Shown: piece after piece, positions 8,629-17,242 of the stretch | Position numbering within the stretch: the stretch's first letter is position 1 | Layout of the letters: each line of letters starts with the position of its first letter | Source: Sporichthyaceae bacterium | Lineage (GTDB): Bacteria; Actinomycetota; Actinomycetes; Sporichthyales; Sporichthyaceae | Length of the DNA: 64,000 nt | Reading direction: 5' to 3' | NCBI GenBank assembly: GCA_036269075.1 | Contig: DATASX010000085.1 | Coordinates: 1-64,000 of the forward strand | Position numbers and translations under genes: made by a program | The notes under the pieces: model-generated | What the model was told of the DNA's origin: nothing | The model's database searches: none | Seen by the model: the letters and a program-made list of their open reading frames with translations, nothing else

Positions 8629-10403
8629 GAGACATCCTGGACGCGCTCGGAGGGCGGGCCGTACAGCAACTCGATCTCGGCGGCGTACTTCGCGTCGATC
8701 GGCTTGCGCCGGACCTTCATGGTCGGGGTCAGCTCCTCGGTGCCAGGCAGCCAGACGCCCGGAACGACCAGGAAGCGGCGCACCTGCTCGGCCGTGTTGA
8801 GGTTCTCGTTCGCCGCGCGGACCGCGTTGCGCAATCGGTCCAGCACCTCCGGATGTTCGGCGTTGCGGATCGGGTCGGACGCACCGGTGACGGTGGCGGT
8901 CAGTTCGGGCTCCAGCACGATCAACGCGGTCACGTAGGACCGCGCGTCGCCGATGCACACCGAGGTGGCGATCAGCGCGGTGGCCGCCGCCAAGGTGTTC
9001 TCCACCAGGACCGGTGAGACGTTCTTGCCTGAGGAACTGACCAGGATCTCCTTCTTGCGGTCGACGATTCGGAAGTAGCCGGCCTCGTCGGTGACAAACA
9101 CATCGCCGGTGTGCAGCCAGCCGTCGGCGTCGATGACCTCGGCGGTGAGCTCGGGCTTGCCGCGGTAGCCCTTCATCACCATGGGGCCCTTCAGCAGCAG
9201 TTCGCCGTCCGGCTCGATCCGTGCCTGCACCCCGGGCAGCGGCAGGCCGTTGGTGTTGGGGCGCGCGGCACCGGCCGGGTTGCACAGGATGATCCCGGCG
9301 GTCTCGCTCTGCCCGTAGGCTTCGCCCAGCACGACGCCGATCGCTGCGAAGAACCGCAGGGTCTCCGCCGGCAGTGGCGCGGCGCCGGTGAACAGCAACT
9401 CTCCGCCGGCCAGGCCCAAGGCCCGGCGCAGCCCGTGCAGCGCGGCGTCGTGCGCCTGCCACGCGGCGCGCAGGGCGGGGTCGACCGCGGCGCCCGCCAG
9501 TCGTTCGTCGTGCAGGCGGCACCCGAGCTCGAGTGCCTCCTCGAGCTCGTCCTTGCGGGGGTCGTTCGAGATCAACTGCCGCGCCACGTTCTGCAGGTGG
9601 TTCCAGATCCGGGGCACCGCCATGTACAGCGTGGGCTGGATCTCCGGGAGCAAGGCCGCCGCGGTCCTCGGCACCGGGTGGTAGGTGATGGCGGCGCCCA
9701 TCACGATCGGCATGTAGTAGGCGCACAGGCGGTCGCCCATGTGTGCGAACGGGAGGTAGGACAGGGCGCGCCCGCCCGCGGGCAACCGGCCCAGGGAGTG
9801 CAGGCCGCGGATCTGCTCGAGGATGTTGAAGTGCGTGAGCTCGGCGCCCTTGGGCACCCCGGTGGTGCCCGAGGTGTAGACGACGGTCAGCACGTCGTGG
9901 GGGTCCAGGCTCGGCCGCGTGCCCGGCGCCGACGGCTCGGCGAGCGCGAGCAGTTCGGTCCAGTTCGGCTCCGCGCCGTCCGCGCCGTCCACGACGACCA
10001 GTCGCGGTTTGCGCGCGGTGGCCTCGATCGCGGCCCGAGCCTTGTCCGCGAACGCCTGTTCGGTGATCAGCAGGTCGGCCCGCGAATCGTCGAGCAGATA
10101 GACCAATTGGGCGGTCGCCGAGCTGTTGTACAGCGACACCGGTACCGCACCCACGTGCAGGGTGGCCAGGTCCACGACCGCGGCCTCGTAGCGGTTGCTG
10201 AGCATCATCGCGGTGGTCCCGCCCGCGGCCAGGCCCAACGCGGCCAGGCCGGCGGCGGCCGCGCGCACCGCGGCGTCGACCTCCTGCCAGGTCAGACTCA
10301 CGGCGCCGTCCGACGATCGCATCGCGACCTCGCCGGACCGGTCGGCCACGGTCCGGGCGAACGCTTCGCAGAGGTCGCCGGCCGCCAGCGCCGCCGTTGT
10401 CAT
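8625..10403 (-). CDS. fadD: AMP-dependent long-chain acyl-CoA synthetase
   Basis: A 592-residue ANL-family ligase that activates a carboxylic acid to its CoA thioester via an acyl-adenylate. The P-loop-like VYTSGTTGVPKGAEL, the YGQSETAG motif and the C-terminal hinge GYFRIVDRKKEILV with SSGKNVSP are all present. It resembles the long-chain (FadD15/FAA-like) branch. ATG at 10403 overlaps the TGA of the upstream ADH gene by four bases, and the TetR gene overlaps its end, so adh-fadD-tetR is one transcription unit. It would feed acids into the adjacent beta-oxidation genes. Confidence 0.92.
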   Translation of the reverse strand: MTTAALAAGDLCEAFARTVADRSGEVAMRSSDGAVSLTWQEVDAAVRAAAAGLAALGLAAGGTTAMMLSNRYEAAVVDLATLHVGAVPVSLYNSSATAQLVYLLDDSRADLLITEQAFADKARAAIEATARKPRLVVVDGADGAEPNWTELLALAEPSAPGTRPSLDPHDVLTVVYTSGTTGVPKGAELTHFNILEQIRGLHSLGRLPAGGRALSYLPFAHMGDRLCAYYMPIVMGAAITYHPVPRTAAALLPEIQPTLYMAVPRIWNHLQNVARQLISNDPRKDELEEALELGCRLHDERLAGAAVDPALRAAWQAHDAALHGLRRALGLAGGELLFTGAAPLPAETLRFFAAIGVVLGEAYGQSETAGIILCNPAGAARPNTNGLPLPGVQARIEPDGELLLKGPMVMKGYRGKPELTAEVIDADGWLHTGDVFVTDEAGYFRIVDRKKEILVSSSGKNVSPVLVENTLAAATALIATSVCIGDARSYVTALIVLEPELTATVTGASDPIRNAEHPEVLDRLRNAVRAANENLNTAEQVRRFLVVPGVWLPGTEELTPTMKVRRKPIDAKYAAEIELLYGPPSERVQDVS

Positions 10404-11533
10404 GAGGCCTCCTGCAGGTCGAACCGCACTACGGCGGAGATCAGCTCGCCGGCGGCGACGGCCGCGAAGCCGTCGTTGATCTCGTGCAGGCCGAACGTGC
10501 GAGACACGAGTTCGTCGAGCAGCAGTTCGCCGGTCCGGTAGTACTCGACGAATTGCGGGATGTCGCGGTGGATGTCGGCGGCGCCGAACAGGCAGCCCTT
10601 GAACGTCTTGGCGCTGCCCACCAGGCCCCGGAACTGCGGGATGTCGATCCGGATCGCCGGACCGCCCGCGCCGACGAACACCACCTCGCCACCTCGATCG
10701 GTCATCCGGATCGCCGCGTCCACGGTGGCCTGCGCCCCGACCGCCTCGATGGTGACCTCGGCGCCGCGGCCGGCGGTCAGATCCTTTACCGCGGCGACGA
10801 CATCGGCGTCGCGGGCACCGACCACGTCGGTGGCGCCGACCGTGCGGGCCAGTCCGAGCTTCGCCTCGATCAGGTCGATGGCCACGATGCGGCCTGCCCC
10901 GGCCAGTCGGGCGCCCTGGATCGCGCTGAGCCCTACGCTGCCGCAGCCGAGCACGGCAACGGTGTCGCCGGGTCGGATCGCCGCGGTGTTCCGCGCGGCG
11001 CCCATGCCGGTGAGCACGGCGCAGCCGAGCAGCGCGGCGGGAGCGAACGGGAACTCGCGGGGCAGGGGCACGACCGAGATCGCGGGAACCACGACGGACT
11101 CGGCGAACGTACCCGCCGCGACCATCTGGGCGACCGGAATACCGTCCACAGTGCGAAACCGCCGGGAGCCGTCCAACTGCGCGCCGCTGAACAGCACCCC
11201 GTCGGCGCGCTCGCACAACCCCGTCTGACCCCGGACGCAGCGCCGGCACCGGCCGCACTGCGGCATGGCGCACACCGTCACGTGATCGCCCACCACGATC
11301 TGCTCGACCCCGGCACCGACTGCTGTGACGACGCCCGCGCCCTCGTGGCCGAGCACGATCGGCAGCGGACCGGGGAGGTCCCCCTTCTGCACGGAAAGGT
11401 CGGAGGCACAGATCCCGGCGGCGATCACCCGGACCGCGACCTCGCCCGCCCGCGGCGCCTCCACGATGAGGTCCACGACCTCCAGCGGCTTTCGCAGGCT
11501 GGTGCAAACAGCGGCAAGGGCCGTGGTCCTCAC
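10400..11533 (-). CDS. Zinc-dependent alcohol dehydrogenase (MDR)
   Basis: A 377-residue medium-chain dehydrogenase. The catalytic zinc residues are in ICASDL and GHEGAG, the structural zinc lobe is a four-cysteine cluster (CGRCRRCVRGQTGLC), and the NAD site is GCGSVGLSA. The length and the four-Cys lobe indicate an alcohol, not quinone, reductase. The start is GTG at 11533 and there is an AT-rich GATAAT-like -10 on the minus strand at 11571-11576. In this cluster it probably oxidises the alcohol released when the monooxygenase-made ester is hydrolysed; that role is inferred. Confidence 0.9.
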   Translation of the reverse strand: MRTTALAAVCTSLRKPLEVVDLIVEAPRAGEVAVRVIAAGICASDLSVQKGDLPGPLPIVLGHEGAGVVTAVGAGVEQIVVGDHVTVCAMPQCGRCRRCVRGQTGLCERADGVLFSGAQLDGSRRFRTVDGIPVAQMVAAGTFAESVVVPAISVVPLPREFPFAPAALLGCAVLTGMGAARNTAAIRPGDTVAVLGCGSVGLSAIQGARLAGAGRIVAIDLIEAKLGLARTVGATDVVGARDADVVAAVKDLTAGRGAEVTIEAVGAQATVDAAIRMTDRGGEVVFVGAGGPAIRIDIPQFRGLVGSAKTFKGCLFGAADIHRDIPQFVEYYRTGELLLDELVSRTFGLHEINDGFAAVAAGELISAVVRFDLQEAS

Positions 11534-11623
11534 CCCGTCCAGGAGGATTTTTGATCCAATAGGTCTGTTTATTATCGCGCAGGTCGGCGGGCCGTCAACG
11601 CCTCCGGTGACGGCACTTGGCTC

Positions 11624-11657
11624 TTGACTGAGACCCCGCGTCTCATATTATTGAGAC
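11624..11657 (+). promoter_or_regulatory. Leaderless promoter of the monooxygenase operon
   Basis: TTGACT (11624-11629), a 16-base spacer and TATTAT (11646-11651) form a near-consensus housekeeping promoter. The expected transcription start, about 7 bases after the -10 box, falls on the GTG initiation codon at 11658, and no ribosome binding site precedes that codon. A leaderless mRNA, common in actinobacteria, is therefore the simplest reading. Confidence 0.65.
11640..11657. promoter_or_regulatory. Operator overlapping the -10 box of the BVMO promoter
   Basis: GTCTCATATTATTGAGAC is an 18-bp inverted repeat with the -10 hexamer TATTAT as its centre. A further TGAGAC half-site at 11629-11634 faces the left arm with a 5-base spacer. 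A repressor bound here would cover the -10 box and the start site. The half-site spacing equals that of the 7925-7942 site. Confidence 0.65.
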
Positions 11658-13637
11658 GTGGAGAGTCAAAAAGATGGCGACTTCCTGGTCTGCTCGCCGG
11701 CAGATCTGCGCCGCTCCGACCTCACCGACGACGAGTTGCGGGCGGCCCTGGCGGATGCCAACATCCCGACGCTGCTGGCCGCCCTCGCGCACCTGACCGG
11801 CGACGACGAATGGCTGTCCGGACGGTTCGCGCCCGCCGCCCCGCTCGGCGTCGACGATCACGATTCCGCCGGGCTCTCGGAGGAATTGCAGGCCGCTGTC
11901 CGTGCGGAAGCGCTGGTCGTGCTACGCGCATGGCACGACGGAACGCTGCTGCCCGCGCCGGCGCCCAGCCCCGAGCGGTTGGTGCGGATGCTCTCCCTGT
12001 CGCTGGGTTCCAGCCAGCGATTGCCCGAGGACATCGGCGGTCTGCTGGCCGAGGAACTCGGCGTCACCGACCGCGACCTGGTTCCCGACCCGGCCACGAT
12101 GACCACGCCGGTCGCCGTGCTCATCATCGGATCCGGCCTGTCCGGGCTGTGCGCCGCGGTCAAGCTGAAGAAGGCCGGGATCGACTTCTCCATCGTGGAG
12201 AAGAATCCGGACGTCGGTGGCACCTGGCTGGAGAACACCTATCCCGGCTGCGGCGTCGACACCCCGAGCCATCTTTACTGCTTCTCCTTCGCGCAGTCCC
12301 CGACCTGGTCGCGGTACTTCGCCAAGCGCGACGAACTGCACGGCTACCTCGAACAACTCGCCGACGGTTACGACCTGCGCCGGCACATCCGGTTCGGCAC
12401 CGAGGTCGAGTCCCTGGACTGGGACGACGCCGCGCAGGTCTGGCGGGCCACGGTGCGCGAGGCGTCCGGCGCGCAGGGCACGCTGGTCGCGAACGCGGTG
12501 ATCACCGGTGTGGGGCTGCTCAACCGTCCGGCGTTCCCGGCGATCCCGGGGATCGAGGACTTCGCCGGGCCGAGCATGCACACCGCGGCCTGGGACAACT
12601 CCGTCGACCTGCGTGGCACGCGGGTCGTGGTGATCGGCACCGGTGCGAGCGCGATGCAACTGGTGCCCGCGATCGCCGACGAGGCAGCACATGTGACGGT
12701 GTTTCAGCGCTCGCCGCAGTGGGGCCTGCCGAACAACAACTACATGCGCGACACCAGCGCGGCCACCCGGACGTTGATGACCCACGTCCCGTTCTACATG
12801 GGTTGGTACCGGCTGCGGCTGGTGTGGAACTTCGGCGACCGGCTCTACCCGGCGTTGCAGATCGACCCGGCGTGGAAGCACCCGGAGCGGTCGGTCAACC
12901 GCAGCAGTGACCGGCATCGGGAGTACCTGACCTCCTACATCCAGTCCGAACTCGGCGAGCGCACCGACCTGCTCGAGGCGTGCCTGCCGACCTACCCGCC
13001 CTACGGCAAGCGGCCGCTGCTGGACAACGGCTGGTTCCGCACGATGTGCCGCGACGACGTCGACCTGGTCACCGAGTCGGTCACCGAGATCCGGCCCGAC
13101 GCCGTGATCAGTGCCGATGGCGTCGAGTACCCGGCCGACGTCCTGGTGATCGCCACCGGCTTTCAAGCCGTTCGGGTGCTCGGCCCGATGGAGGTCCGCG
13201 GCCGGTCCGGGCGCACGTTGCGCGAGACCTGGGGCGAGGACGACGCCCGGGCGTACCTCGGCATCACCGTCCCGGATTTCCCGAACTTCTTCATGCTGCT
13301 CGGCCCGAACACGTTCGCGGCCCACGGCGGCAGCGCGGCGCTGACGATCGAGATGGAGGTGCGCTACGTGATGTCGTTGCTGACTCTGCTGGCCACCGGC
13401 GAGGCCAGCAGCGTGGAGTGCCGCGAAGAGGTCCACGACGGGTACGACAAGCAGATCACCGATGCCCTGCAGGGCACGATCTGGTCGCACCCCGGGATGA
13501 CCACCTACTACCGCAACGCCCGCGGGCGCATCGTGGTGCCGATGCCGTGGACCAACGTCGAGTACTGGCACATGACCCATGAGGTCGACCTCGGCGACTT
13601 CCATCTGGTTCCGCGCAATCAGGCCGCGGCGGGATGA
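11658..13637 (+). CDS. Baeyer-Villiger-type flavin monooxygenase with N-terminal extension
   Basis: A 659-residue class B flavin monooxygenase converting ketones to esters or lactones with FAD, NADPH and O2. Residues 1-150 are a helical extension like that of 4-hydroxyacetophenone monooxygenase relatives. The FAD motif is IIGSGLSG (156-163), the BVMO fingerprint is FAGPSMHTAAWD (302-313, with Asp in the final proline position) and the NADPH-binding VIGTGAS follows at 325-331. Initiation is at GTG 11658, apparently on a leaderless transcript. The next gene overlaps its stop by four bases. It is probably the gateway enzyme of the neighbouring catabolic genes; the ketone is unknown. Confidence 0.9.
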   Translation: MESQKDGDFLVCSPADLRRSDLTDDELRAALADANIPTLLAALAHLTGDDEWLSGRFAPAAPLGVDDHDSAGLSEELQAAVRAEALVVLRAWHDGTLLPAPAPSPERLVRMLSLSLGSSQRLPEDIGGLLAEELGVTDRDLVPDPATMTTPVAVLIIGSGLSGLCAAVKLKKAGIDFSIVEKNPDVGGTWLENTYPGCGVDTPSHLYCFSFAQSPTWSRYFAKRDELHGYLEQLADGYDLRRHIRFGTEVESLDWDDAAQVWRATVREASGAQGTLVANAVITGVGLLNRPAFPAIPGIEDFAGPSMHTAAWDNSVDLRGTRVVVIGTGASAMQLVPAIADEAAHVTVFQRSPQWGLPNNNYMRDTSAATRTLMTHVPFYMGWYRLRLVWNFGDRLYPALQIDPAWKHPERSVNRSSDRHREYLTSYIQSELGERTDLLEACLPTYPPYGKRPLLDNGWFRTMCRDDVDLVTESVTEIRPDAVISADGVEYPADVLVIATGFQAVRVLGPMEVRGRSGRTLRETWGEDDARAYLGITVPDFPNFFMLLGPNTFAAHGGSAALTIEMEVRYVMSLLTLLATGEASSVECREEVHDGYDKQITDALQGTIWSHPGMTTYYRNARGRIVVPMPWTNVEYWHMTHEVDLGDFHLVPRNQAAAG

Positions 13638-14809
13638 GCGCGGCGGTCGCGCCGACGACTGAACTGCTGCTCACCGAGGAGCAGGCAGCGCTGGCGGCGA
13701 GCATCGCGGAGTTCTGCCGGCGTGAGTGCGGCACGCGGGAACAGCGCGATGCGCTCACCGAGCACGGCACCCACGCGCACAACCAGGCGCTGTACCGGAA
13801 GATGGCCGATCTCGGTTGGGCCGGTCTCTACATTCCTGAGGAATACGGCGGTGCGGGCGCCGGCCTGGTCGAGTACACGGTCTTCTGGGAGGAGACCTGG
13901 CGCGGGATGGCCCCGATCAACGGGGCCGGCTCGTCGGCCACGGTGTCAAGCTTCTACAAGCGGTACGGCACCGAGAAGCAGAAGCTAGACGCGCTCGGTG
14001 CCATCGCGGCCGGCGCCATCTTCGCCATCTCGATCTCCGAGCCGGAGGCCGGTTCCGACGTAGGCAACATCTCCACCCGCGCGGTACGTGGCGACGGCGG
14101 CTGGATCCTCGACGGGCAGAAGACCTGGTGCTCCTCGGCGCACATCGCCGAGCGAATGCTGCTGATTGCCCGGACCAGTCGTGAGGACTCCCGACAGGCC
14201 GGGCTGACCGCGTTCGAGGTGTCGACCGCGCTGCCCGGCGTGGACATCCGCGGCATCGAGACGATGGGCGGCAAAGAGGTGAACGACATCTTCCTCACCG
14301 ACGTGTTCATCCCCGACGAATGCGTGGTGGGCGAGGTCGGCCGGGCCTGGCCGCAGGTGATGGCCGGGCTGAACGGGGAACGTGTGGTGTGTGCCGCGCA
14401 GGGCATCGGCATGGCCCGGCGCACCCTGGACGACCTGCTCGACTATGTCCGCACCCGCAAGCAATTCGGCAAGGCCATCGGCACGTTCCAGGCGTTGCGG
14501 CATCGCATCGCCGACCTGGCCACCGAGGTCGAGTGCGCCCGGCTGATCACCTACGACGTGGCCCAGCGCGTCGACACCGGCCGGGGCACGCCGGAACAGC
14601 TCACCCGGCTGACCTCGATGGCCAAGCTGAAGGTCACCGAGACCGCCAAACGCGTTGCCCTGGAAGGCATGCAGATGATGGGCGGCTACGGCTACGCCTG
14701 CGAGTACGACATGGAACGCCACGTCCGCGACGCCCTGGCCCCGTGCATCTACGCCGGGACCAACGAGATCCAGCGCGAGATCATCTCCGCCACCTACGGG
14801 CTGCGGTGA
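13634..14809 (+). CDS. Acyl-CoA dehydrogenase
   Basis: A 391-residue acyl-CoA dehydrogenase of full length. SISEPEAGSDVG (flavin/substrate), LDGQKTWCSSAH, RKQFGKAIGTFQALRH and the C-terminal CIYAGTNEIQRE are all recognisable. Its ATG overlaps the monooxygenase TGA (ATGA), and a hydrolase gene overlaps its own stop, giving a tight three-gene operon. It should oxidise an acyl-CoA formed downstream of the monooxygenase reaction. Confidence 0.92.
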   Translation: MSAAVAPTTELLLTEEQAALAASIAEFCRRECGTREQRDALTEHGTHAHNQALYRKMADLGWAGLYIPEEYGGAGAGLVEYTVFWEETWRGMAPINGAGSSATVSSFYKRYGTEKQKLDALGAIAAGAIFAISISEPEAGSDVGNISTRAVRGDGGWILDGQKTWCSSAHIAERMLLIARTSREDSRQAGLTAFEVSTALPGVDIRGIETMGGKEVNDIFLTDVFIPDECVVGEVGRAWPQVMAGLNGERVVCAAQGIGMARRTLDDLLDYVRTRKQFGKAIGTFQALRHRIADLATEVECARLITYDVAQRVDTGRGTPEQLTRLTSMAKLKVTETAKRVALEGMQMMGGYGYACEYDMERHVRDALAPCIYAGTNEIQREIISATYGLR

Positions 14810-15639
14810 TGCTCGTCGAGGTGGAGCCCGGCGTCGTCCTGCACGTCGATGACTGGCACGTCGAGGACTGGCAGGTCGGGGACCACGGCAGCGGCCGGCC
14901 GGTCGTGCTGATCGCCGGCTTCGGGCTGAACAGCGAGGCCTGGCAGGGTCAGGTCGAACCGCTCACCGCCCACGGATACCGGGTCATCGCGCTCGATGTG
15001 CGCGGCACCGGGAGATCGACGAAACCCTTGCAGGGATACGACATCGACCGCCTGGTGAGCGACGTCGTCGCGGTGCTGGACGCGCTGCAACTGCCGCGGG
15101 CCGCGGTTGTCGGCTGGTCCTTCGGCGGCCAGATCGGCATGCGGCTGGCCGTTCGCGAACCGTCGCGGGTGTCGGCGCTGATCATGGTGGGCTCCAACGG
15201 CGCACGGGCCAGCCGCAGCGAGGAGTACCCGTTCGGTCCGGACGGCACGGACCTGGAGGCGCGACTGGTGCATCTGGAGCGCACCAAGCGGATCGCCACG
15301 CGCCGGCGCACCATCGCCTCGGCGTTCGCCGGCGAGCCCGACCCCGACGTGGTCGGTTGGCTGCTGCGCATGCAGTTGCAGATGCCGTCGTGGGCGGCGA
15401 TCGCCAGCTATCCCACGTACCTGCACACCGACCTGATCGCCGATCTGTCGACGTTGAAACTGCCGGTGCGTCAGATCATGGGCGCCGCCGATCCGGTCAG
15501 CCCGATCGAGGGCGCGGCCTGGCTGCAGGAGCGGTTGCCCGACGGGCAGCTCATCACGCTGGACTGCGGGCACTACCCGATGTTGGAAGTGCCCGCAGCA
15601 TTCGACGAGGCGCTGCTGCGCTCCCTCACATCTTGGTGA
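14809..15639 (+). CDS. Alpha/beta hydrolase
   Basis: A 276-residue alpha/beta-hydrolase with nucleophile elbow GWSFGG, oxyanion strand LIAGFGLNSEAW and a late DCGHYPMLEVP histidine. The ATG at 14809 shares its A with the TGA of the preceding acyl-CoA dehydrogenase. Because it is cotranscribed with a Baeyer-Villiger monooxygenase, the most economical role is hydrolysis of the ester or lactone made by that enzyme, as seen in other monooxygenase/esterase operons. It meets the convergent SDR gene with a 14-base overlap of coding ends. Confidence 0.87.
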   Translation: MLVEVEPGVVLHVDDWHVEDWQVGDHGSGRPVVLIAGFGLNSEAWQGQVEPLTAHGYRVIALDVRGTGRSTKPLQGYDIDRLVSDVVAVLDALQLPRAAVVGWSFGGQIGMRLAVREPSRVSALIMVGSNGARASRSEEYPFGPDGTDLEARLVHLERTKRIATRRRTIASAFAGEPDPDVVGWLLRMQLQMPSWAAIASYPTYLHTDLIADLSTLKLPVRQIMGAADPVSPIEGAAWLQERLPDGQLITLDCGHYPMLEVPAAFDEALLRSLTSW

Positions 15640-16384
15640 TCATGCCCCCGTCGACCACGAGCGACGCCCCGGTGATGTAGGCGGACAGATCGCTGGCCAG
15701 GAAGACGATCGCCCCCGACACGTCGTCCGGGGTGGCCGGTCGACCGATCGGGATCGGGAAGACCTGGGTGGCCATCTCCATCGGCAGGCCGAAGTCGCCG
15801 GTCACCAGTTCGGTGCCGACGACACCGGGGTGCACAGCATTGACCCGAACGCCCTTGCCGGCAAGGTAGTTCGCGGCCGAGTAGGTGGTCAGCTTGATGG
15901 CGCCCTTGGACGCGGAGTATGCGGCGACCGCACCGCTGCCGACCATGCCCAGCACGCTGGACACGTTGACGATCGCGCCGCCGCCCTTCTCGACCATGCG
16001 GCGCGCGGCGGCCTGGGTGCCGAAGAACACCCCCTTGGCGTTGACGTCCATCTGCCGGTCGTACTGCTCCTCGGTGAACTCCAGGAAGTCGCCCATGACG
16101 ACGATGCCTGCGTTGTTCACCATGATGTCGATGCCGCCGAACTCGTCGGCGGCGGCGACGGCGGCCTGCAGGTCGCCGGGCTTGCGGACATCGCACATGA
16201 CGAAGCGGCCCTCGCAGGACACCGCCTCGTGGGTGGGGGTGCCGCCCTCGCGCGGGTCCTTGCGCACGTCGGCGACGATGATCGCCTTGGCGCCCTGCGC
16301 CGCGAGCGCGAGTGCCGCCGCGCGGCCGATGCCGCTCGCCGCGCCCGTGACGACCGCAACCTTGCCGTCCACCAGTCCTGGCAT
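15626..16384 (-). CDS. SDR family oxidoreductase
   Basis: A 252-residue classical SDR: TGAASGIG cofactor motif, NNAG, and YSASKGAIK catalytic Tyr/Lys. It ends with the common ASLVVDGG tail. ATG at 16384 follows AAAGGAG. It is divergently transcribed from another SDR gene across a 91-base intergenic region that holds a long palindrome, so the two probably share a regulator. Likely an alcohol/ketone dehydrogenase of the catabolic island. Confidence 0.9.
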   Translation of the reverse strand: MPGLVDGKVAVVTGAASGIGRAAALALAAQGAKAIIVADVRKDPREGGTPTHEAVSCEGRFVMCDVRKPGDLQAAVAAADEFGGIDIMVNNAGIVVMGDFLEFTEEQYDRQMDVNAKGVFFGTQAAARRMVEKGGGAIVNVSSVLGMVGSGAVAAYSASKGAIKLTTYSAANYLAGKGVRVNAVHPGVVGTELVTGDFGLPMEMATQVFPIPIGRPATPDDVSGAIVFLASDLSAYITGASLVVDGGMITKM

Positions 16385-16418
16385 CGCCGACCGCTCCTTT
16401 ACTTCGCCGAATGGCCCT

Positions 16419-16443
16419 GACTATTCTGCGACGAATAGTCGCA
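16419..16443. promoter_or_regulatory. Overlapping palindromes between divergent SDR genes
   Basis: GACTATTC (16419-16426) and GAATAGTC (16433-16440) are perfect 8-bp arms around a six-base centre. The centre begins a second inverted repeat, TGCGAC (16427-16432) with GTCGCA (16438-16443). The element sits between two divergent starts, as expected for a TetR-like operator. Part of it (GACTATTCT) recurs at 7940-7948. Confidence 0.55.
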
Positions 16444-16475
16444 ATATTACAAGGAATTGACCCGAGGAGCCCTCG

Positions 16476-17240
16476 ATGACGGCCACTCTCGACGGCCAGG
16501 TCGCGCTCATCACCGCCGCCGCAGGCGCGGGCATCGGGGCGGCCACTGCCCGGGTGCTGGCCGCTGCCGGTGCCGACGTGGTGATCACCGACCTCGACCC
16601 CAAGCGCACCGCGAAGATGGCCGAGGCCATCACCGAGGCGACCGGCCGCAAGGTGCTGGGCCGGGTGCTCGACGTGACCGACGAGGCCGCGGTTGCCGCG
16701 GTCGTCGAGGAGATCCTCGGCGACTTGGGCCGGATCGACGTGCTGGTCAACAACGCGGGCACCTCGGAGCCCGCGCCGTTGTGGGAGACATCGCCGGCGT
16801 CCTGGCACCGGGTCATGGACGTGTGCCTGACCGGGCACTTCCTGCTGATGCGCGCGGTGCTCCCGCAGATGATCGAGCGGGGGTCCGGATCGATCATCAA
16901 CATCGCGTCGATCGAGGCGTGGACGGACGTCATCCCGGACAACGTCGCCTACCAGGCGGCGAAGGCAGGGGTGGTGGGGTTGACCCGGGCGGCCGCCGCG
17001 CAGGTCGGCCGCTACGGCGTGCGGGTCAACGGCGTCGCCCCGGGCCTGGTTCCCAACCCGTTCCTGGCCCGGATGATCCCGGCCGAGGACCTGCAACGGC
17101 TCCACGAGCGCCAACCGCTGCCGACGAGCATCGACCCGCAGGACATCGCCAACGCGGTGCTGTTCCTGGCCGCCGACACCGGCCGCTCGATCACCGGCGA
17201 GACAATCAACGTCTCGGCCGGCGCGTACATGAGGGCGTAG
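16476..17240 (+). CDS. SDR family oxidoreductase
   Basis: A 254-residue classical SDR with an AAAGAGIG cofactor motif (Ala/Gly replacing the usual TG start), NNAGTSEP and a YQAAKAG catalytic site. GAGGAG precedes the ATG at good spacing. It is followed 2 bases later by an acyl-CoA dehydrogenase, forming an operon with the two acyl-CoA dehydrogenases downstream. A 3-hydroxyacyl-CoA or alcohol dehydrogenase role is likely but not provable here. Confidence 0.9.
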   Translation: MTATLDGQVALITAAAGAGIGAATARVLAAAGADVVITDLDPKRTAKMAEAITEATGRKVLGRVLDVTDEAAVAAVVEEILGDLGRIDVLVNNAGTSEPAPLWETSPASWHRVMDVCLTGHFLLMRAVLPQMIERGSGSIINIASIEAWTDVIPDNVAYQAAKAGVVGLTRAAAAQVGRYGVRVNGVAPGLVPNPFLARMIPAEDLQRLHERQPLPTSIDPQDIANAVLFLAADTGRSITGETINVSAGAYMRA

Positions 17241-17242
17241 GG

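Noticed and set aside
11922-13604. 560-residue minus-strand frame opposite the monooxygenase
   Set aside because: Arg/Gly/Ala/His-rich shadow translation with no domain, within a well-supported plus-strand gene.
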